From Acetivibrio clariflavus DSM 19732 (lineage in GTDB: Bacteria; Bacillota; Clostridia; Acetivibrionales; Acetivibrionaceae): a DNA stretch of 64,000 nt. The stretch spans positions 744,001 through 808,000 of the forward strand of contig NC_016627.1 in NCBI RefSeq assembly GCF_000237085.1. The letters are read 5' to 3'. The position numbers and the translations under genes are program-made. Shown in pieces: positions 44,106 to 53,540 of this stretch (positions are counted from its first letter, which is position 1; every line of letters starts with the position of its first letter). The notes beneath the pieces are model-generated. The model saw nothing but the letters and a program-made list of their open reading frames with translations. It did not search any database and was not told the origin of the DNA.

Positions 44106-44312
44106 ATGAATATTTTGGGAAAGATTTATTTTACGTTATTTCCGATAGTTTCGCTTTTATTTGGTAATATTGCTTTAATAAAAGCTAAAAAATATAAAAG
44201 TATAGCAAACGAAGTATTTTTTATTTTTTCAATATTGCTAAATATTGTTCTCATTGGTTTTCTTGCAATGTATATCTGTTTAGAATATGATATTATTAAT
44301 ATTAAGAAATAG
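44106..44312 (+). CDS. Hypothetical small membrane protein
   Basis: This 68-residue frame has two hydrophobic segments (about residues 8-25 and 37-58) split by a Lys-rich loop (KAKKYKS), much like the small two-helix protein at 33933. AAAGGA about 10 bp before ATG 44106 is an acceptable binding site. No family is recognised and the region around it is very A+T-rich, so this gene is tentative. The flanking 250 bp on each side hold no other gene. Confidence 0.4.
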   Translation: MNILGKIYFTLFPIVSLLFGNIALIKAKKYKSIANEVFFIFSILLNIVLIGFLAMYICLEYDIINIKK

Positions 44313-44409
44313 ATACAAAATTGTTACTATTTTTATCGCTTCATTTTGTTCTATCACTTCTTTTTCCTCCTTTGCAATAGAATTTTTATTCGATAGGAAT
44401 TCCGTCAAA

Positions 44410-44438
44410 TTATCGGTAATTACCGTAAAGTTACCGGA
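44410..44438 (+). promoter_or_regulatory. Palindromic site upstream of lonB
   Basis: CGGTAATTACCG (44414-44425) is a perfect 12 bp palindrome, followed 5 bp later by a half-site TTACCGG. It lies about 140 bp before lonB and could be an operator. Confidence 0.35.
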
Positions 44439-44567
44439 AAAGTATGAAGGAAATGCTTGCCATTTTAATTTCTCAGGATAAATTATCTAACATAGTAAAT
44501 AATATATTTATAATTAAAAAATATTACATTTCACATAAGCAAAAATTACAGCTTAGGAGGATAAAAA

Positions 44568-46247
44568 ATGCTAACTGGCACTCTCTTTATAATACAACTA
44601 TTTTTTTCCATAGTAATAGGACTTTACTTTTTTAATATGCTAAAATCGCAGCAAGGGAATAGAAGTGCAATTGAAAAAGAATCAAAGAAAGAACTGGACA
44701 GGCTGAGAAAACTTCGGGAAATTAAACTTACAGAGCCATTATCGGAACGCACAAGGCCAACAAGCTTGGAGGAAATAGTAGGACAGGAACAGGGGCTTAA
44801 GGCACTCCGGGCTGCTCTATGCGGTCCGAATCCTCAACATGTAATTATATATGGGCCGCCTGGAGTAGGAAAAACAGCTGCGGCGAGGGTAATCCTGGAA
44901 GAGGCTAAACAAAATGATATGTCACCTTTTAAAAAAGACGCTAAGTTTGTTGAGGTGGATGCGACTACACTTCGATTTGATGAAAGAGGAATAGCTGACC
45001 CGCTTATTGGTTCGGTTCATGATCCGATTTATCAGGGTGCAGGTGCCTATGGTGTGGCAGGTATTCCGCAGCCTAAGCCTGGTGCTGTTACAAAGGCACA
45101 TGGTGGAATACTGTTCTTGGACGAAATAGGAGAATTGCATCCTATACAGATGAACAAGCTTCTAAAAGTATTGGAGGACAGGAGAGTTTTCTTAGAGAGT
45201 GCATATTACAGCCCGGAAGATAAGAACATCCCGTTACACATACATGAAATATTTCAAAAAGGACTGCCGGCCGATTTCAGACTTGTAGGTGCGACGACAA
45301 GAACTGCCGACGAAATTCCTCCGGCAATAAGGTCCAGATGTGTGGAAATATATTTTAGACCGCTTACAGCAAATGAAGTGAAAGAGATTGCAAGAAATGC
45401 AGCACGAAAGGGAGGTTTTCTACTGGAAGAAGGCGGGGATGAGCTGATAGCTAAATATGCACAAAATGGCAGAGATGCGGTGAACATAGTACAAATTGCC
45501 GGAGGAGTGGCATTAGTTGAGGAGAGAAGACTAATAAAAAAAGCGGATATTGAATGGGTTATTGAATTTGGAAAATATAATCCGAGGATCGATAAAAAAG
45601 TGGATAAAGGTGAGCAAATAGGCTGTGTTAACGGTTTGGCCGTATTTGGGAATTGTACAGGAATGGTTCTGGAAATTGAAGCTGCAGCCACTAAGACTTT
45701 AAGTGGAGAAGGCACCTTAAAAATTACAGGAATAATTGAAGAGGAAGAAATGGACGGAAGAGGGCATAGGCTAAGAAGAACAAGTACAGCAAGAGCTTCC
45801 GTTGAGAATGTGCTGACGGTTCTGAAAAGAGTTTTTGATATTGAATATAGGGACTATGATTTACATTTGAATTTTCCGGGAGGTGTACCTATTGACGGGC
45901 CTTCAGCGGGTATTGCAATAGCTACAGCAGTCTACTCGGCAATAAAAAATATTCCTATAAGCAGCGAGATTGCAATGACAGGAGAAATATCCATTCGGGG
46001 AAAAGTTAAACCTGTGGGAGGAGTTATTGCAAAAGTTGAAGCAGCTAAGAATGCAGGTATTAAGAAGGTAATAATAGCAAAGGATAACTGGCAGGAAATT
46101 TTCAATACTATGGACATTGAAGTAATACCCGTTGACAACATATATGAAGTAAGGGATATTGTATTTGGCAGAAAAGAAAAGGGTGAGGCAGATAATATTT
46201 CAATACAGGGTAATCCTGTCAATGTATTGAGTGCATCCGGTGCATAA
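44568..46247 (+). CDS. lonB: ATP-dependent protease LonB
   Basis: This 559-residue membrane-anchored Lon-like protease has an N-terminal helix (about residues 6-25), an AAA+ domain with Walker A GPPGVGKT (96-103) and Walker B ILFLDEIG (181-188), and a C-terminal S16 protease domain. The catalytic dyad is Ser446 (DGPSAGIA) and Lys489 (GGVIAKVEAAKN). GCTTAGGAGG precedes ATG 44568. In Bacillus lonB acts in the forespore, so this gene suggests a spore-forming background. No typical sigma-F promoter was recognised. Confidence 0.93.
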   Translation: MLTGTLFIIQLFFSIVIGLYFFNMLKSQQGNRSAIEKESKKELDRLRKLREIKLTEPLSERTRPTSLEEIVGQEQGLKALRAALCGPNPQHVIIYGPPGVGKTAAARVILEEAKQNDMSPFKKDAKFVEVDATTLRFDERGIADPLIGSVHDPIYQGAGAYGVAGIPQPKPGAVTKAHGGILFLDEIGELHPIQMNKLLKVLEDRRVFLESAYYSPEDKNIPLHIHEIFQKGLPADFRLVGATTRTADEIPPAIRSRCVEIYFRPLTANEVKEIARNAARKGGFLLEEGGDELIAKYAQNGRDAVNIVQIAGGVALVEERRLIKKADIEWVIEFGKYNPRIDKKVDKGEQIGCVNGLAVFGNCTGMVLEIEAAATKTLSGEGTLKITGIIEEEEMDGRGHRLRRTSTARASVENVLTVLKRVFDIEYRDYDLHLNFPGGVPIDGPSAGIAIATAVYSAIKNIPISSEIAMTGEISIRGKVKPVGGVIAKVEAAKNAGIKKVIIAKDNWQEIFNTMDIEVIPVDNIYEVRDIVFGRKEKGEADNISIQGNPVNVLSASGA

Positions 46248-46293
46248 GTTATAACTTATCCTATACAGCATTTTAATGAGCAGGATTGTGTAT

Positions 46294-46327
46294 AAATGAG
46301 ATGGCAAAAAGCCAACTCATTTTTTTA
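46294..46327 (+). terminator. Terminator after lonB
   Basis: The arms AATGAGATGGC and GCCAACTCATT pair with one A-A mismatch around an A-rich loop and are followed by a T-run. The remaining 210 bp before tsaD show nothing distinct. Confidence 0.85.
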
Positions 46328-46546
46328 TGCCGATGCTGTCATAAGTGTTATTTTATCGATTTATCGGTTCTTCTCTAAATTGAATATTTATGATATGCTA
46401 TAGTTTATTAAAAGCAATTATTTATTATATTCTAAACTTAAAATACTTTTGGTATTGAACTTTATTTCTGGTGTTTTATACTTTGGTATAAGGTCAAAAG
46501 AAGTATTTTTGATAATAAAAATTATAAAGATAAGCAGGTGTTGAAA

Positions 46547-47569
46547 TTGGTAGATAAAATTATTCTGGGAATTGAGACCAGTTGTGATGAGACTTCGGCG
46601 TCGGTGGTGAAAAACGGACGGGAAGTACTGTCAAATGTTATATCTTCACAGGTGGATCTGCACCAAAAATATGGAGGTGTAGTGCCGGAAATTGCCTCCA
46701 GAAAGCACGTTGAATTGATTATACCTGTAGTTAACCAGGCTATCGAGGAGGCCGGAATAACACCGGATGCTATTGATGCTGTAGGAGTGACCTATGGACC
46801 GGGGCTTGTAGGTGCGCTGCTGGTAGGGTTGTCTGCTGCTAAGGCAATTGCTTTCGCATGGGGTAAACCTTTGGTAGGAGTACACCATATTGAAGGACAT
46901 ATTGCCGCTAACTATATACAACATAAAGAACTGCAACCGCCTTTTGTGTGTCTGGTGGCATCGGGAGGTCACAGTCACATTGTACATGTTGAAGACTACG
47001 ATAGATTTAAAATCCTTGGAAAGACAAGGGATGATGCAGCCGGTGAGGCTTTTGACAAAGTGGCAAGAGCAGTAGGTTTGGGTTATCCCGGAGGTCCGTT
47101 GATTGATAAAATGGCTAAAAATGGTAATCCTAAAGCAGTTGACTTTCCCAGGGTATATTTTGAAAAAGGATGTTTTGATTTTAGTTTTAGCGGTATTAAG
47201 ACTGCGGTATTAAACTATTTGAACAGTGCAGAACAAAAAGGTGAAAAGTATAGTGTTGAGGATGTGTGTGCGAGTTTTCAGGCCGCTGTTGTGGATGTAT
47301 TGGTGACAAATTTAATATCTGCAGCAAAGCATACAAACTCAAAAAAGGTTGCACTGGCAGGTGGTGTGGCAGCTAATTCTATGCTTAGAAAAGAGCTGGA
47401 GGAGCAAGCTGGCAGGGCCGGACTTGAAATATACTATCCAAGTCCTATCTTGTGTACCGACAACGCAGCAATGATTGCATGTGCCGCATATTATGAGTTT
47501 GTCAGGGGAAATGTATCCGATTTAAACTTGAATGCCATACCGGGTTTAAAACTTGGAGAAAGAGGATAG
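46547..47569 (+). CDS. tsaD: tRNA threonylcarbamoyladenosine transferase TsaD
   Basis: This 340-residue enzyme helps make t6A37 in ANN-decoding tRNAs. It has [16 protein letters not shown] at the N-terminus, the metal-binding [20 protein letters not shown] and the C-terminal [18 protein letters not shown] at 46536-46540 fits the TTG start at 46547; GTG 46538 and TTG 46541 are in-frame alternatives that overlap it. The gene stands alone, and its partners tsaB and tsaE are not in the window. Confidence 0.94.
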   Translation: MVDKIILGIETSCDETSASVVKNGREVLSNVISSQVDLHQKYGGVVPEIASRKHVELIIPVVNQAIEEAGITPDAIDAVGVTYGPGLVGALLVGLSAAKAIAFAWGKPLVGVHHIEGHIAANYIQHKELQPPFVCLVASGGHSHIVHVEDYDRFKILGKTRDDAAGEAFDKVARAVGLGYPGGPLIDKMAKNGNPKAVDFPRVYFEKGCFDFSFSGIKTAVLNYLNSAEQKGEKYSVEDVCASFQAAVVDVLVTNLISAAKHTNSKKVALAGGVAANSMLRKELEEQAGRAGLEIYYPSPILCTDNAAMIACAAYYEFVRGNVSDLNLNAIPGLKLGERG

Positions 47570-48219
47570 AGCAAAATCTGTGGATAACTTTGTGTTATCC
47601 ACAGATTAATATTATTTCCCGATATTTCATGTTATTAATGAATTATCGAAAATTTTGGAATATAATTTGGGAAATAATGTATTATTTATTTCCATGATTA
47701 GTATGTGATTGTTAATACTAAACTGTAAAAAACTCTGTTGACTGCTTATACAAAGAAATGACCAGCACAATGTCATAAGCCAGTTGTATCAATTATTTTG
47801 AGAAATTTTACAGAAAAATAAAAATTATTTTTATGTTCTGTTTACGTAATTTTATGATATAAAATTAATTTTTTATAGTACAAAAGTCCTATAAAAATTT
47901 TGACGAATTATACCCAATATTGTTGAAATTTATTTTGTGAATAATGTGGAAATATTTCTCCAACCCTTATAAAATCAAAGGGTATCATTGTGGATAACGT
48001 TGTGGAAATTGTGGATTAATATGTGCATAATTACTTTACAGGATATATAAAAAATTATTGATTGTACAAATTTTTTGTAAACCATTTAATGAAAAAGCTT
48101 TAATTAAAATATTTTAAATTGGTTCAAATTTCTATTTACATAAAAATAAAAACCATTTTGAAATGTACATTTTACAATGCGGTGAGAAAACATCCAATTA
48201 ATTTTTTAAAGGGTGAACT
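47570..48219 (+). other. 650 bp intergenic region with DnaA-box-like cluster
   Basis: No gene is apparent. A perfect 14 bp stem (47575-47588 with 47594-47607) after tsaD contains two oppositely oriented TTATCCACA-type DnaA boxes (47579-47587 and 47595-47603). A second group lies on one strand: TGTGGATAA (47989), TGTGGAAAT (48001), TGTGGATTA (48010) and TGTGCATAA (48022), with another TGTGGAAAT at 47945. A very A+T-rich stretch (48031-48170) follows. This resembles a DnaA-binding locus or an origin-like region. Confidence 0.55.
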
Positions 48220-49554
48220 ATGAAGACAGCAACAAAGGATTATATTATAAATACAGTGTATAGAACCAATATTCTTCCGGTTATTTCAGCTTGCAACACA
48301 TCATGTGTTTTTTGCAGCCACAGGCAGAATCCTGAAAAAGTGGAGGTATATAAGCTTGGTAAGCTTGACCTTTGTGATTTCGAGGATATTATAGAATTTT
48401 TATCCCCCGACAGAAAAATAATTATCGGGGAATCGGCAACCAGGATTATTGAAGGAGAACCTCTCCTCCATAAAAATTTTATAGAGATTGTGGAAATGGT
48501 GAGAAATAAATATAAAAACACTCCTATACAGATAACCACCAATGGAATTCTGCTCAATGAAAGGCTGGTAAACAGGTTTGTAGAGCTAGGAGGCATAGAA
48601 CTTAATGTATCTATAAACAGCATCAGGAGCGACAAGAGAAAAGAAATATTAGGCCTTAAGAAACCGGATGACATCAAGGAGAAGCTTTCAATGCTCAATG
48701 GCAGGATTAATTATAGCGCCAGTGCTGTTTTTGATCCTAACTATATGGAGTATGAAGAGATTGAAGAAATGACAGAATTCTTAGATAAAAATGGTGCCAA
48801 TTCCATTCGGCTGTTTTTGCCTGGATATACATATTTAACGGGAAGGCAGCTTGAACTGGAGAGATTATATAATGATGTTTGCACCTATGTCAAAAAGTTT
48901 AAGCATAGAAACAGTATACCGGTAATTATTGAACCTTCATATATTTTTGATTTAAAGGCGAAAATTGAAGGAGTTGTAAATAATTCAGCGGCTAAAAGTG
49001 CAGGAATTCAGGAAGACGATATTATTGTGGGTGTAAACGGCGAAAAGGTTTTAACCAGGGTTGATGCATTCAATAAAGTTTTCCGGTTAAAAAATCCTCA
49101 GTTGGATATAATCAGAGGCGATAAAAACTTAAAAATAACACTTAAGAAAGAAAAAAATACCTCTCCGGGTTTTATAATGCTCTACGATATTGATCCTGAC
49201 GAAGCCGAAAGAGTAAGAAGGCTTGTGGAAAGGTATAAAGCCAACCATGTCCTTTTTATAACATCAGAACTTGCATATGGCGTTTTAAAGAGTCTTTTTG
49301 AAGCTGTAGGATTTACATTTAACTATGATATAATAAAGGCTCCTAATGCCTTTTTTGGAGGAACTATAAAGTGTGCTGGGTTGCTTACGGTACAGGATAT
49401 AATAGAAAGTGCAAAGACTTATATAAAAGAAAAAGGGAAGCCTGATTTAATTGTGCTTCCTCCAATTATGTTTGACAATAAGAGAAGAGACCTTTTAGGA
49501 AGAAAAATGGATGAAATTGAGTCAGTGTTTAAAATTCCGGTAGATATGCCGTAA
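48220..49554 (+). CDS. Radical SAM protein with internal PDZ and DUF512-like C-terminus
   Basis: This 444-residue protein has an N-terminal radical SAM domain with the cluster motif CNTSCVFC (Cys25, Cys29, Cys32), and GESATRIIEGEPLLHKNF in the expected place. A PDZ-like domain (about residues 250-305, NNSAAKSAGIQEDDIIVGVNGEK) and a C-terminal part with FFGGTIKCAGLLTVQDI follow; the latter resembles the DUF512 family. In known DUF512 proteins the PDZ domain precedes the radical SAM core, so this is a rearranged version. The reaction is unknown. The start is ATG 48220. Confidence 0.75.
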   Translation: MKTATKDYIINTVYRTNILPVISACNTSCVFCSHRQNPEKVEVYKLGKLDLCDFEDIIEFLSPDRKIIIGESATRIIEGEPLLHKNFIEIVEMVRNKYKNTPIQITTNGILLNERLVNRFVELGGIELNVSINSIRSDKRKEILGLKKPDDIKEKLSMLNGRINYSASAVFDPNYMEYEEIEEMTEFLDKNGANSIRLFLPGYTYLTGRQLELERLYNDVCTYVKKFKHRNSIPVIIEPSYIFDLKAKIEGVVNNSAAKSAGIQEDDIIVGVNGEKVLTRVDAFNKVFRLKNPQLDIIRGDKNLKITLKKEKNTSPGFIMLYDIDPDEAERVRRLVERYKANHVLFITSELAYGVLKSLFEAVGFTFNYDIIKAPNAFFGGTIKCAGLLTVQDIIESAKTYIKEKGKPDLIVLPPIMFDNKRRDLLGRKMDEIESVFKIPVDMP

Positions 49555-49582
49555 AATATCTATTTGCTTATCAGGATGGGAT

Positions 49583-50260
49583 TTAGCCACCTTTATACAT
49601 TCTATAGTATTCAGTAACCTTTTTGACATAGTTCTGAGTTTCACTATAGGGAGGAATTCCGTTATATTTTCTTACACTGCCGGGACCTGCATTATAAGCA
49701 GCTAAGGCAAGCTGTAAATCTCCGTTAAAGGCCTTCAGCTGGTCTCTTATATACCTTGTGCCGCCATCTATGTTCTGATCAATGTCCCAGGGATCGGTAA
49801 CGCCAAGTGCGTCTGCCGTTCCGGGCATTAACTGCATTAAGCCTTGAGCACCTGAATGGGACAGAGCTCTGGGATTAAAACTTGATTCCTGTTTTATAAT
49901 GGCTCGAATCAGATCAGCATCTACTCCATATCTTTGAGATGCTTTTTCAATGCTTGAGTTAATAAGAGCCATGAGTTCAGACTTGTCTTCAGGAATATAA
50001 GATGTACTTGCTTCTCGCGACCTTTTAGCTCTTGCTACATCGGCCGATCTGTCGTTTCCGAATTTATCTACAGCGTTTAAGATCCTTTGAGCTGATTTTT
50101 TTGCAGGTTCTTCTATTGGAGTACTGATTGAAACAATATCTTCAGCAGCCTCTAAAACTTTTTCGAAGGTCATTCGTTTGGCATTGGCAGTTTTTATTTT
50201 TATTGGAACTCTTCTTTGTATTTCATTTAATTTTTCACTGAAAATATCGCTTACTCTCAT
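49583..50260 (-). CDS. Lytic transglycosylase (SLT domain)
   Basis: This 225-residue protein cleaves peptidoglycan glycan strands. The C-terminal SLT domain has the catalytic Glu in [10 protein letters not shown], then [20 protein letters not shown] and [16 protein letters not shown]. The N-terminal 90 residues are a charged, presumably extended region. No clear signal peptide is present, which is common for this clostridial group. I chose ATG 50260 (GGTGA about 5 bp upstream) over GTG 50269. The gene is convergent with the radical SAM gene, and only 28 bp separate their ends. Confidence 0.88.
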   Translation of the reverse strand: MRVSDIFSEKLNEIQRRVPIKIKTANAKRMTFEKVLEAAEDIVSISTPIEEPAKKSAQRILNAVDKFGNDRSADVARAKRSREASTSYIPEDKSELMALINSSIEKASQRYGVDADLIRAIIKQESSFNPRALSHSGAQGLMQLMPGTADALGVTDPWDIDQNIDGGTRYIRDQLKAFNGDLQLALAAYNAGPGSVRKYNGIPPYSETQNYVKKVTEYYRMYKGG

Positions 50261-50393
50261 TGAAATCACCGAACCTGTTGATTGAATTAGACTTAATTGG
50301 CTAAAAGTTAAACCGATATTTGCTCAAATTCTTTATCGGATGATTTCTGAATAAACATTATAGGTAAAAAATATTATTTATGGCATGACAAAA

Positions 50394-50717
50394 TTATGAA
50401 ACCTCGAGTTTACTCCGTTTCACAAATTTGGAGCAAGCGTTCTTCTTTTTGCCGTCATATTTCCTTACGGTAAACAGCTGGCATATTCCGTACGCCTTTT
50501 CTTCGATTTTACTTGTATCATAAACAATGAAGTTTTCGCAATCCAAACAAGTGTTTATTCTCCGTTTAAGGGAGCTAAACTCGGGCATAAATCTGTGTTT
50601 TGAACAAACATAGTCTTGAGATACTACACCCTTTTCAATGCACAATATATCGTTGTTGATAGTAATAACAGTTCCCTTGAGGCAATTGCTGCATGATCTT
50701 GAATTTTTGGAATTCAA
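50394..50717 (-). CDS. Cysteine-rich conserved hypothetical protein
   Basis: This 107-residue protein has three cysteine pairs, CSNC near residue 9, CLDCENF in the middle, and single cysteines (VCSKH, GICQLF, ACSKF) between, suggesting bound metal. The start is a TTG at 50717 with GGGGAG 6 bp upstream. It is transcribed leftward toward the transglycosylase, about 130 bp apart, possibly on the same transcript. I recognise no family. Confidence 0.6.
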   Translation of the reverse strand: MNSKNSRSCSNCLKGTVITINNDILCIEKGVVSQDYVCSKHRFMPEFSSLKRRINTCLDCENFIVYDTSKIEEKAYGICQLFTVRKYDGKKKNACSKFVKRSKLEVS

Positions 50718-50941
50718 AACTTTCTCCCCCTAATAAGATGCTAAGAACTCCTTACAAAAAATTCTAATTACAGGATGCTAATTCATTATAACATTGTAAC
50801 CCTTACTATGGAAGAATACGGGAAATATTATAAAGACAAATTTAAGTTTTCAAAAAGGTGCTATTGATATATAATTATTAAAAAGAATGGGTTTTCGCAG
50901 TTTGCAGATTTAATTAAAACTTTTTTAACAGGGAGACTAAT

Positions 50942-51406
50942 ATGAAAAAACCAACAATATTGCGAAAAAGATATATTCCTTTTGAAACGGTTGATATTTC
51001 AGGCGATGAGCTGATATCAAGAAGCGATGATTTGATAGTAACCCGATGGAAACCTATTAAAAGTCGGTCGGATATTTCCGGAGGTATATCCTATACTTTT
51101 TTAAAGGAAGGATATAAAGTCAGTAAATTTTTGGGACCGTCCGGCGAATTTAAATATTGGTATTGCGACCTCATAAATGTGGACTATGATGAAAAATTGG
51201 ATAAATATGTTTTGACGGATTTGCTTGTTGATGTAAAAATAATGCCCGATGGCTCTGTAATGGTATTGGATGTAGATGAAGTTGCAGAGGCAATGGAAAA
51301 AGGACTTATTACCAAAGAAGAAGCATGTACGGCATTAAGAACTTTGGCTAAAGTACTGGAAATGGCTTATAACGGTAATTTTCCGCCTTCGGTTTGCTTA
51401 GAGTAG
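50942..51406 (+). CDS. DUF402 domain protein
   Basis: This 154-residue protein has a DUF402 core: GEFKYWYCDLINVDYDEK, then LTDLLVDVKIMPDGSVMVLDVDE. DUF402 proteins include nucleoside di/triphosphate phosphatases and FomD-like hydrolases, so hydrolysis of a phosphate ester is likely, but the substrate is unknown. ATG 50942 follows CAGGGAG. It is followed after 67 bp by a PHP phosphoesterase gene. Confidence 0.75.
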   Translation: MKKPTILRKRYIPFETVDISGDELISRSDDLIVTRWKPIKSRSDISGGISYTFLKEGYKVSKFLGPSGEFKYWYCDLINVDYDEKLDKYVLTDLLVDVKIMPDGSVMVLDVDEVAEAMEKGLITKEEACTALRTLAKVLEMAYNGNFPPSVCLE

Positions 51407-51473
51407 AAATAATGTTTTTAAAAATATGATTAATAGTTGAGAAATTGTATGGAGTTTTTTATGGAGGACGAAA

Positions 51474-52310
51474 ATGGATAAACGTATAGATTTACATACT
51501 CATTCTACTGCATCGGACGGCAGCATGACTCCCAGAGAGCTGATAAGGCATGCAAAAGAAAGCGGCCTTAGTGCAATAGCCATTACCGATCATGATACAA
51601 TAGACGGTGTTGAAGAAGCTTTGGATGAAGGAACAAAGGTTGGCATTGAAGTAATTGCCGGAGTAGAGATAAGTGTTGAGTTTGAACCTGAAATGCATAT
51701 TTTGGGATATTTTTTTGGCAATACATATAAAAATATGGAACCTATTTTAAAAAGGCTTAAGATAGCAAGAGATGAACGGAATCCCAAAATGGTTGAAAAG
51801 CTTAGAAGTTTAGGATTTGATATAACCATGGAAGAGGTTCAGGCAGAAGCTGGAGGAAATATCGTAGCAAGACCGCACATAGCCAGTGTTCTTTTAAAAA
51901 AAGGATATGTTCAAAGTATACGGGAGGCATTTGACAAATATATTTCTGAGGGTAAACCGGCCTTTGTCAGGAAAGAAAAAATGTCCCCGGAAGAGTGCAT
52001 AGAAAGTATAACTAAAGCCGGTGGAATACCGGTGATTGCCCACCCCATTTTTCTTAACCGCTCATGGGACGAGTTGGATAAAGTTGTGGAAAGACTTAAA
52101 AAAGTTGGCTTGAGAGGGATTGAAACCTATTATGTTGAGAATTCAGAGGAGGATACTGATAATCTTTTGAAAATAGCTTCAAAACACAATATTGTACCTA
52201 CAGGCGGAAGCGATTTTCATGGTATATTCAAGCCCGATATAAATATAGGCGAAGGAAAAGGTAATTTATATGTACCGTATGAAGTCCTTGATATGCTTAA
52301 AAAAATATAA
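51474..52310 (+). CDS. PHP-domain phosphoesterase (TrpH/YciV-like)
   Basis: This 278-residue protein has the PHP metal motifs DLHTHSTASDG (Asp6, His8, His10), AITDHDT, the Glu of EISVEFE, PHIA, AHPIF and the C-terminal GSDFHG. This matches the YciV/TrpH group, known in E. coli as a 3',5'-nucleoside bisphosphate phosphatase. ATG 51474 follows GGAGGA. It may share a transcript with the DUF402 gene. Confidence 0.88.
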   Translation: MDKRIDLHTHSTASDGSMTPRELIRHAKESGLSAIAITDHDTIDGVEEALDEGTKVGIEVIAGVEISVEFEPEMHILGYFFGNTYKNMEPILKRLKIARDERNPKMVEKLRSLGFDITMEEVQAEAGGNIVARPHIASVLLKKGYVQSIREAFDKYISEGKPAFVRKEKMSPEECIESITKAGGIPVIAHPIFLNRSWDELDKVVERLKKVGLRGIETYYVENSEEDTDNLLKIASKHNIVPTGGSDFHGIFKPDINIGEGKGNLYVPYEVLDMLKKI

Positions 52311-52671
52311 AAAAAGAACCCATGTAGAATGGGTGAAGTTGGGGAGTTAATATTAAATAATTAAAAATTGTATATAAAACCGAATAATTTTCATTAAACA
52401 GAATACACAGATACTTGTTAATGTTTTATGGATTATTTTAAAAAACTTTTAGCTACATATATAATTTTATTATATTTCAAAATGCTAAAACAATAGTAAA
52501 TAATACTCATTATTATAGGAATATAGTACTAATAATTTCAAATTCATGGAACTTGACATAGGATTAAAAAGTGATATAATTAATAAATGCAGTACGAAAT
52601 TTTGATAATGGTGCCCTTTCAACGGAAGGGTTATTTTTATCTGTAAAATAATTTGATAAAGGTGTAATTCA
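52311..52671 (+). promoter_or_regulatory. Intergenic region with smpB promoter and small hairpin
   Basis: TTGACA (52553-52558), a 16 bp spacer and TATAAT (52575-52580) form a strong promoter. About 30 bp further a 7 bp stem with one wobble, CCCTTTC/GGAAGGG (52614-52630), is followed by TTATTTTT and may terminate part of the transcripts before smpB. The rest of the 361 bp is A+T-rich with no gene. Confidence 0.65.
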
Positions 52672-53136
52672 ATGTCTAAGGAAGCTAAAAAGACAATTGC
52701 CCAAAACAAAAAAGCCCGGCATGATTACTTTATTGAGCAGACTTTTGAAGCTGGAATTGTTTTGTCCGGGACCGAAGTAAAATCCATCCGCCAGGGGAAG
52801 GTTAGTATTAAGGACAGTTATGCAATCATTAAAGGTGGAGAAGTCTTCATTATAGGAATGCATGTAAGTCCTTATGAACAAGGTAATATATTTAACAAGG
52901 ATCCTCTGCGGGACAGGAAGCTTTTGCTGCACAGGTATGAAATCAATAAGCTTATCGGTTCTATACAGCAAAAGGGCATGTCTTTGGTTCCTATTGAATT
53001 ATACTTCCGCAACGGCAAAGTAAAACTTGAACTGGGATTGGGAAAAGGTAAGAAGTTGTATGATAAGAGAGAGGATATAGCAAAGAGAGACGCAATGCGT
53101 GAGATTGACAGAAGGATAAAAGAAAGCAGTCGCTAG
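52672..53136 (+). CDS. smpB: SsrA-binding protein SmpB
   Basis: This 154-residue protein brings tmRNA to stalled ribosomes. It carries [39 protein letters not shown] and the basic C-terminal tail with [18 protein letters not shown] 52672 is preceded by AAAGGTG. The ssrA gene begins 18 bp after its stop, so the protein and RNA partners are adjacent and probably share the promoter at 52553. Confidence 0.95.
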   Translation: MSKEAKKTIAQNKKARHDYFIEQTFEAGIVLSGTEVKSIRQGKVSIKDSYAIIKGGEVFIIGMHVSPYEQGNIFNKDPLRDRKLLLHRYEINKLIGSIQQKGMSLVPIELYFRNGKVKLELGLGKGKKLYDKREDIAKRDAMREIDRRIKESSR

Positions 53137-53154
53137 TTTGAAAATTTTATATAT

Positions 53155-53540
53155 GGGGGCGTAATGGTTTCGACGGGATTGTTGAGACTTGAATAGCGGG
53201 TAGAGGATTCTCGTTGGCCTCTTTAAAAAACGAGAGCTAAAAATAAACGCTGAAAACGATAATTACGCTTTAGCTGCTGCCTAATATAGGCAGCCCGTCA
53301 GTCCGGGGTTCCTGCGCCTCGGGTCACTGGCGTCATTAAGTCAGGCCTTTTGAGTGGGAAGGTTAAACTCTAGAACTATCACAGTGGTAGCCTTGAGCTG
53401 TGACGGATTTTAAAGGATACCGATATCCAAAGCCTGCCCTTGGGCGTTGGGTTGAGGGAATTTAAAAATAAGGGCTGCACCCGGAGAAGTTCTTGTGGAT
53501 ATAGTCTCGGACAGGGGTTCGACTCCCCTCGCCTCCACCA
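53155..53540 (+). ncRNA. ssrA: Transfer-messenger RNA (tmRNA)
   Basis: The gene starts GGGGGCG, which pairs with CGCCTCC near the 3' end, and closes with an encoded ACCA at 53537-53540. The tRNA-like T-arm is GGGGTTCGACTCCCC (53514-53528). The tag reading frame at 53249-53284 encodes AENDNYALAAA followed by a TAA stop. tmRNA rescues stalled ribosomes with SmpB, and the tag directs products to ClpXP; clpX and clpP are also in this window. A mobile element has integrated at its 3' end but the mature RNA is intact. Confidence 0.96.

Noticed and set aside
44287-44481. A 64-residue frame overlapping the small membrane protein gene
   Set aside because: No ribosome binding site is present, it overlaps the better candidate at 44106, and it includes the palindromic site before lonB.
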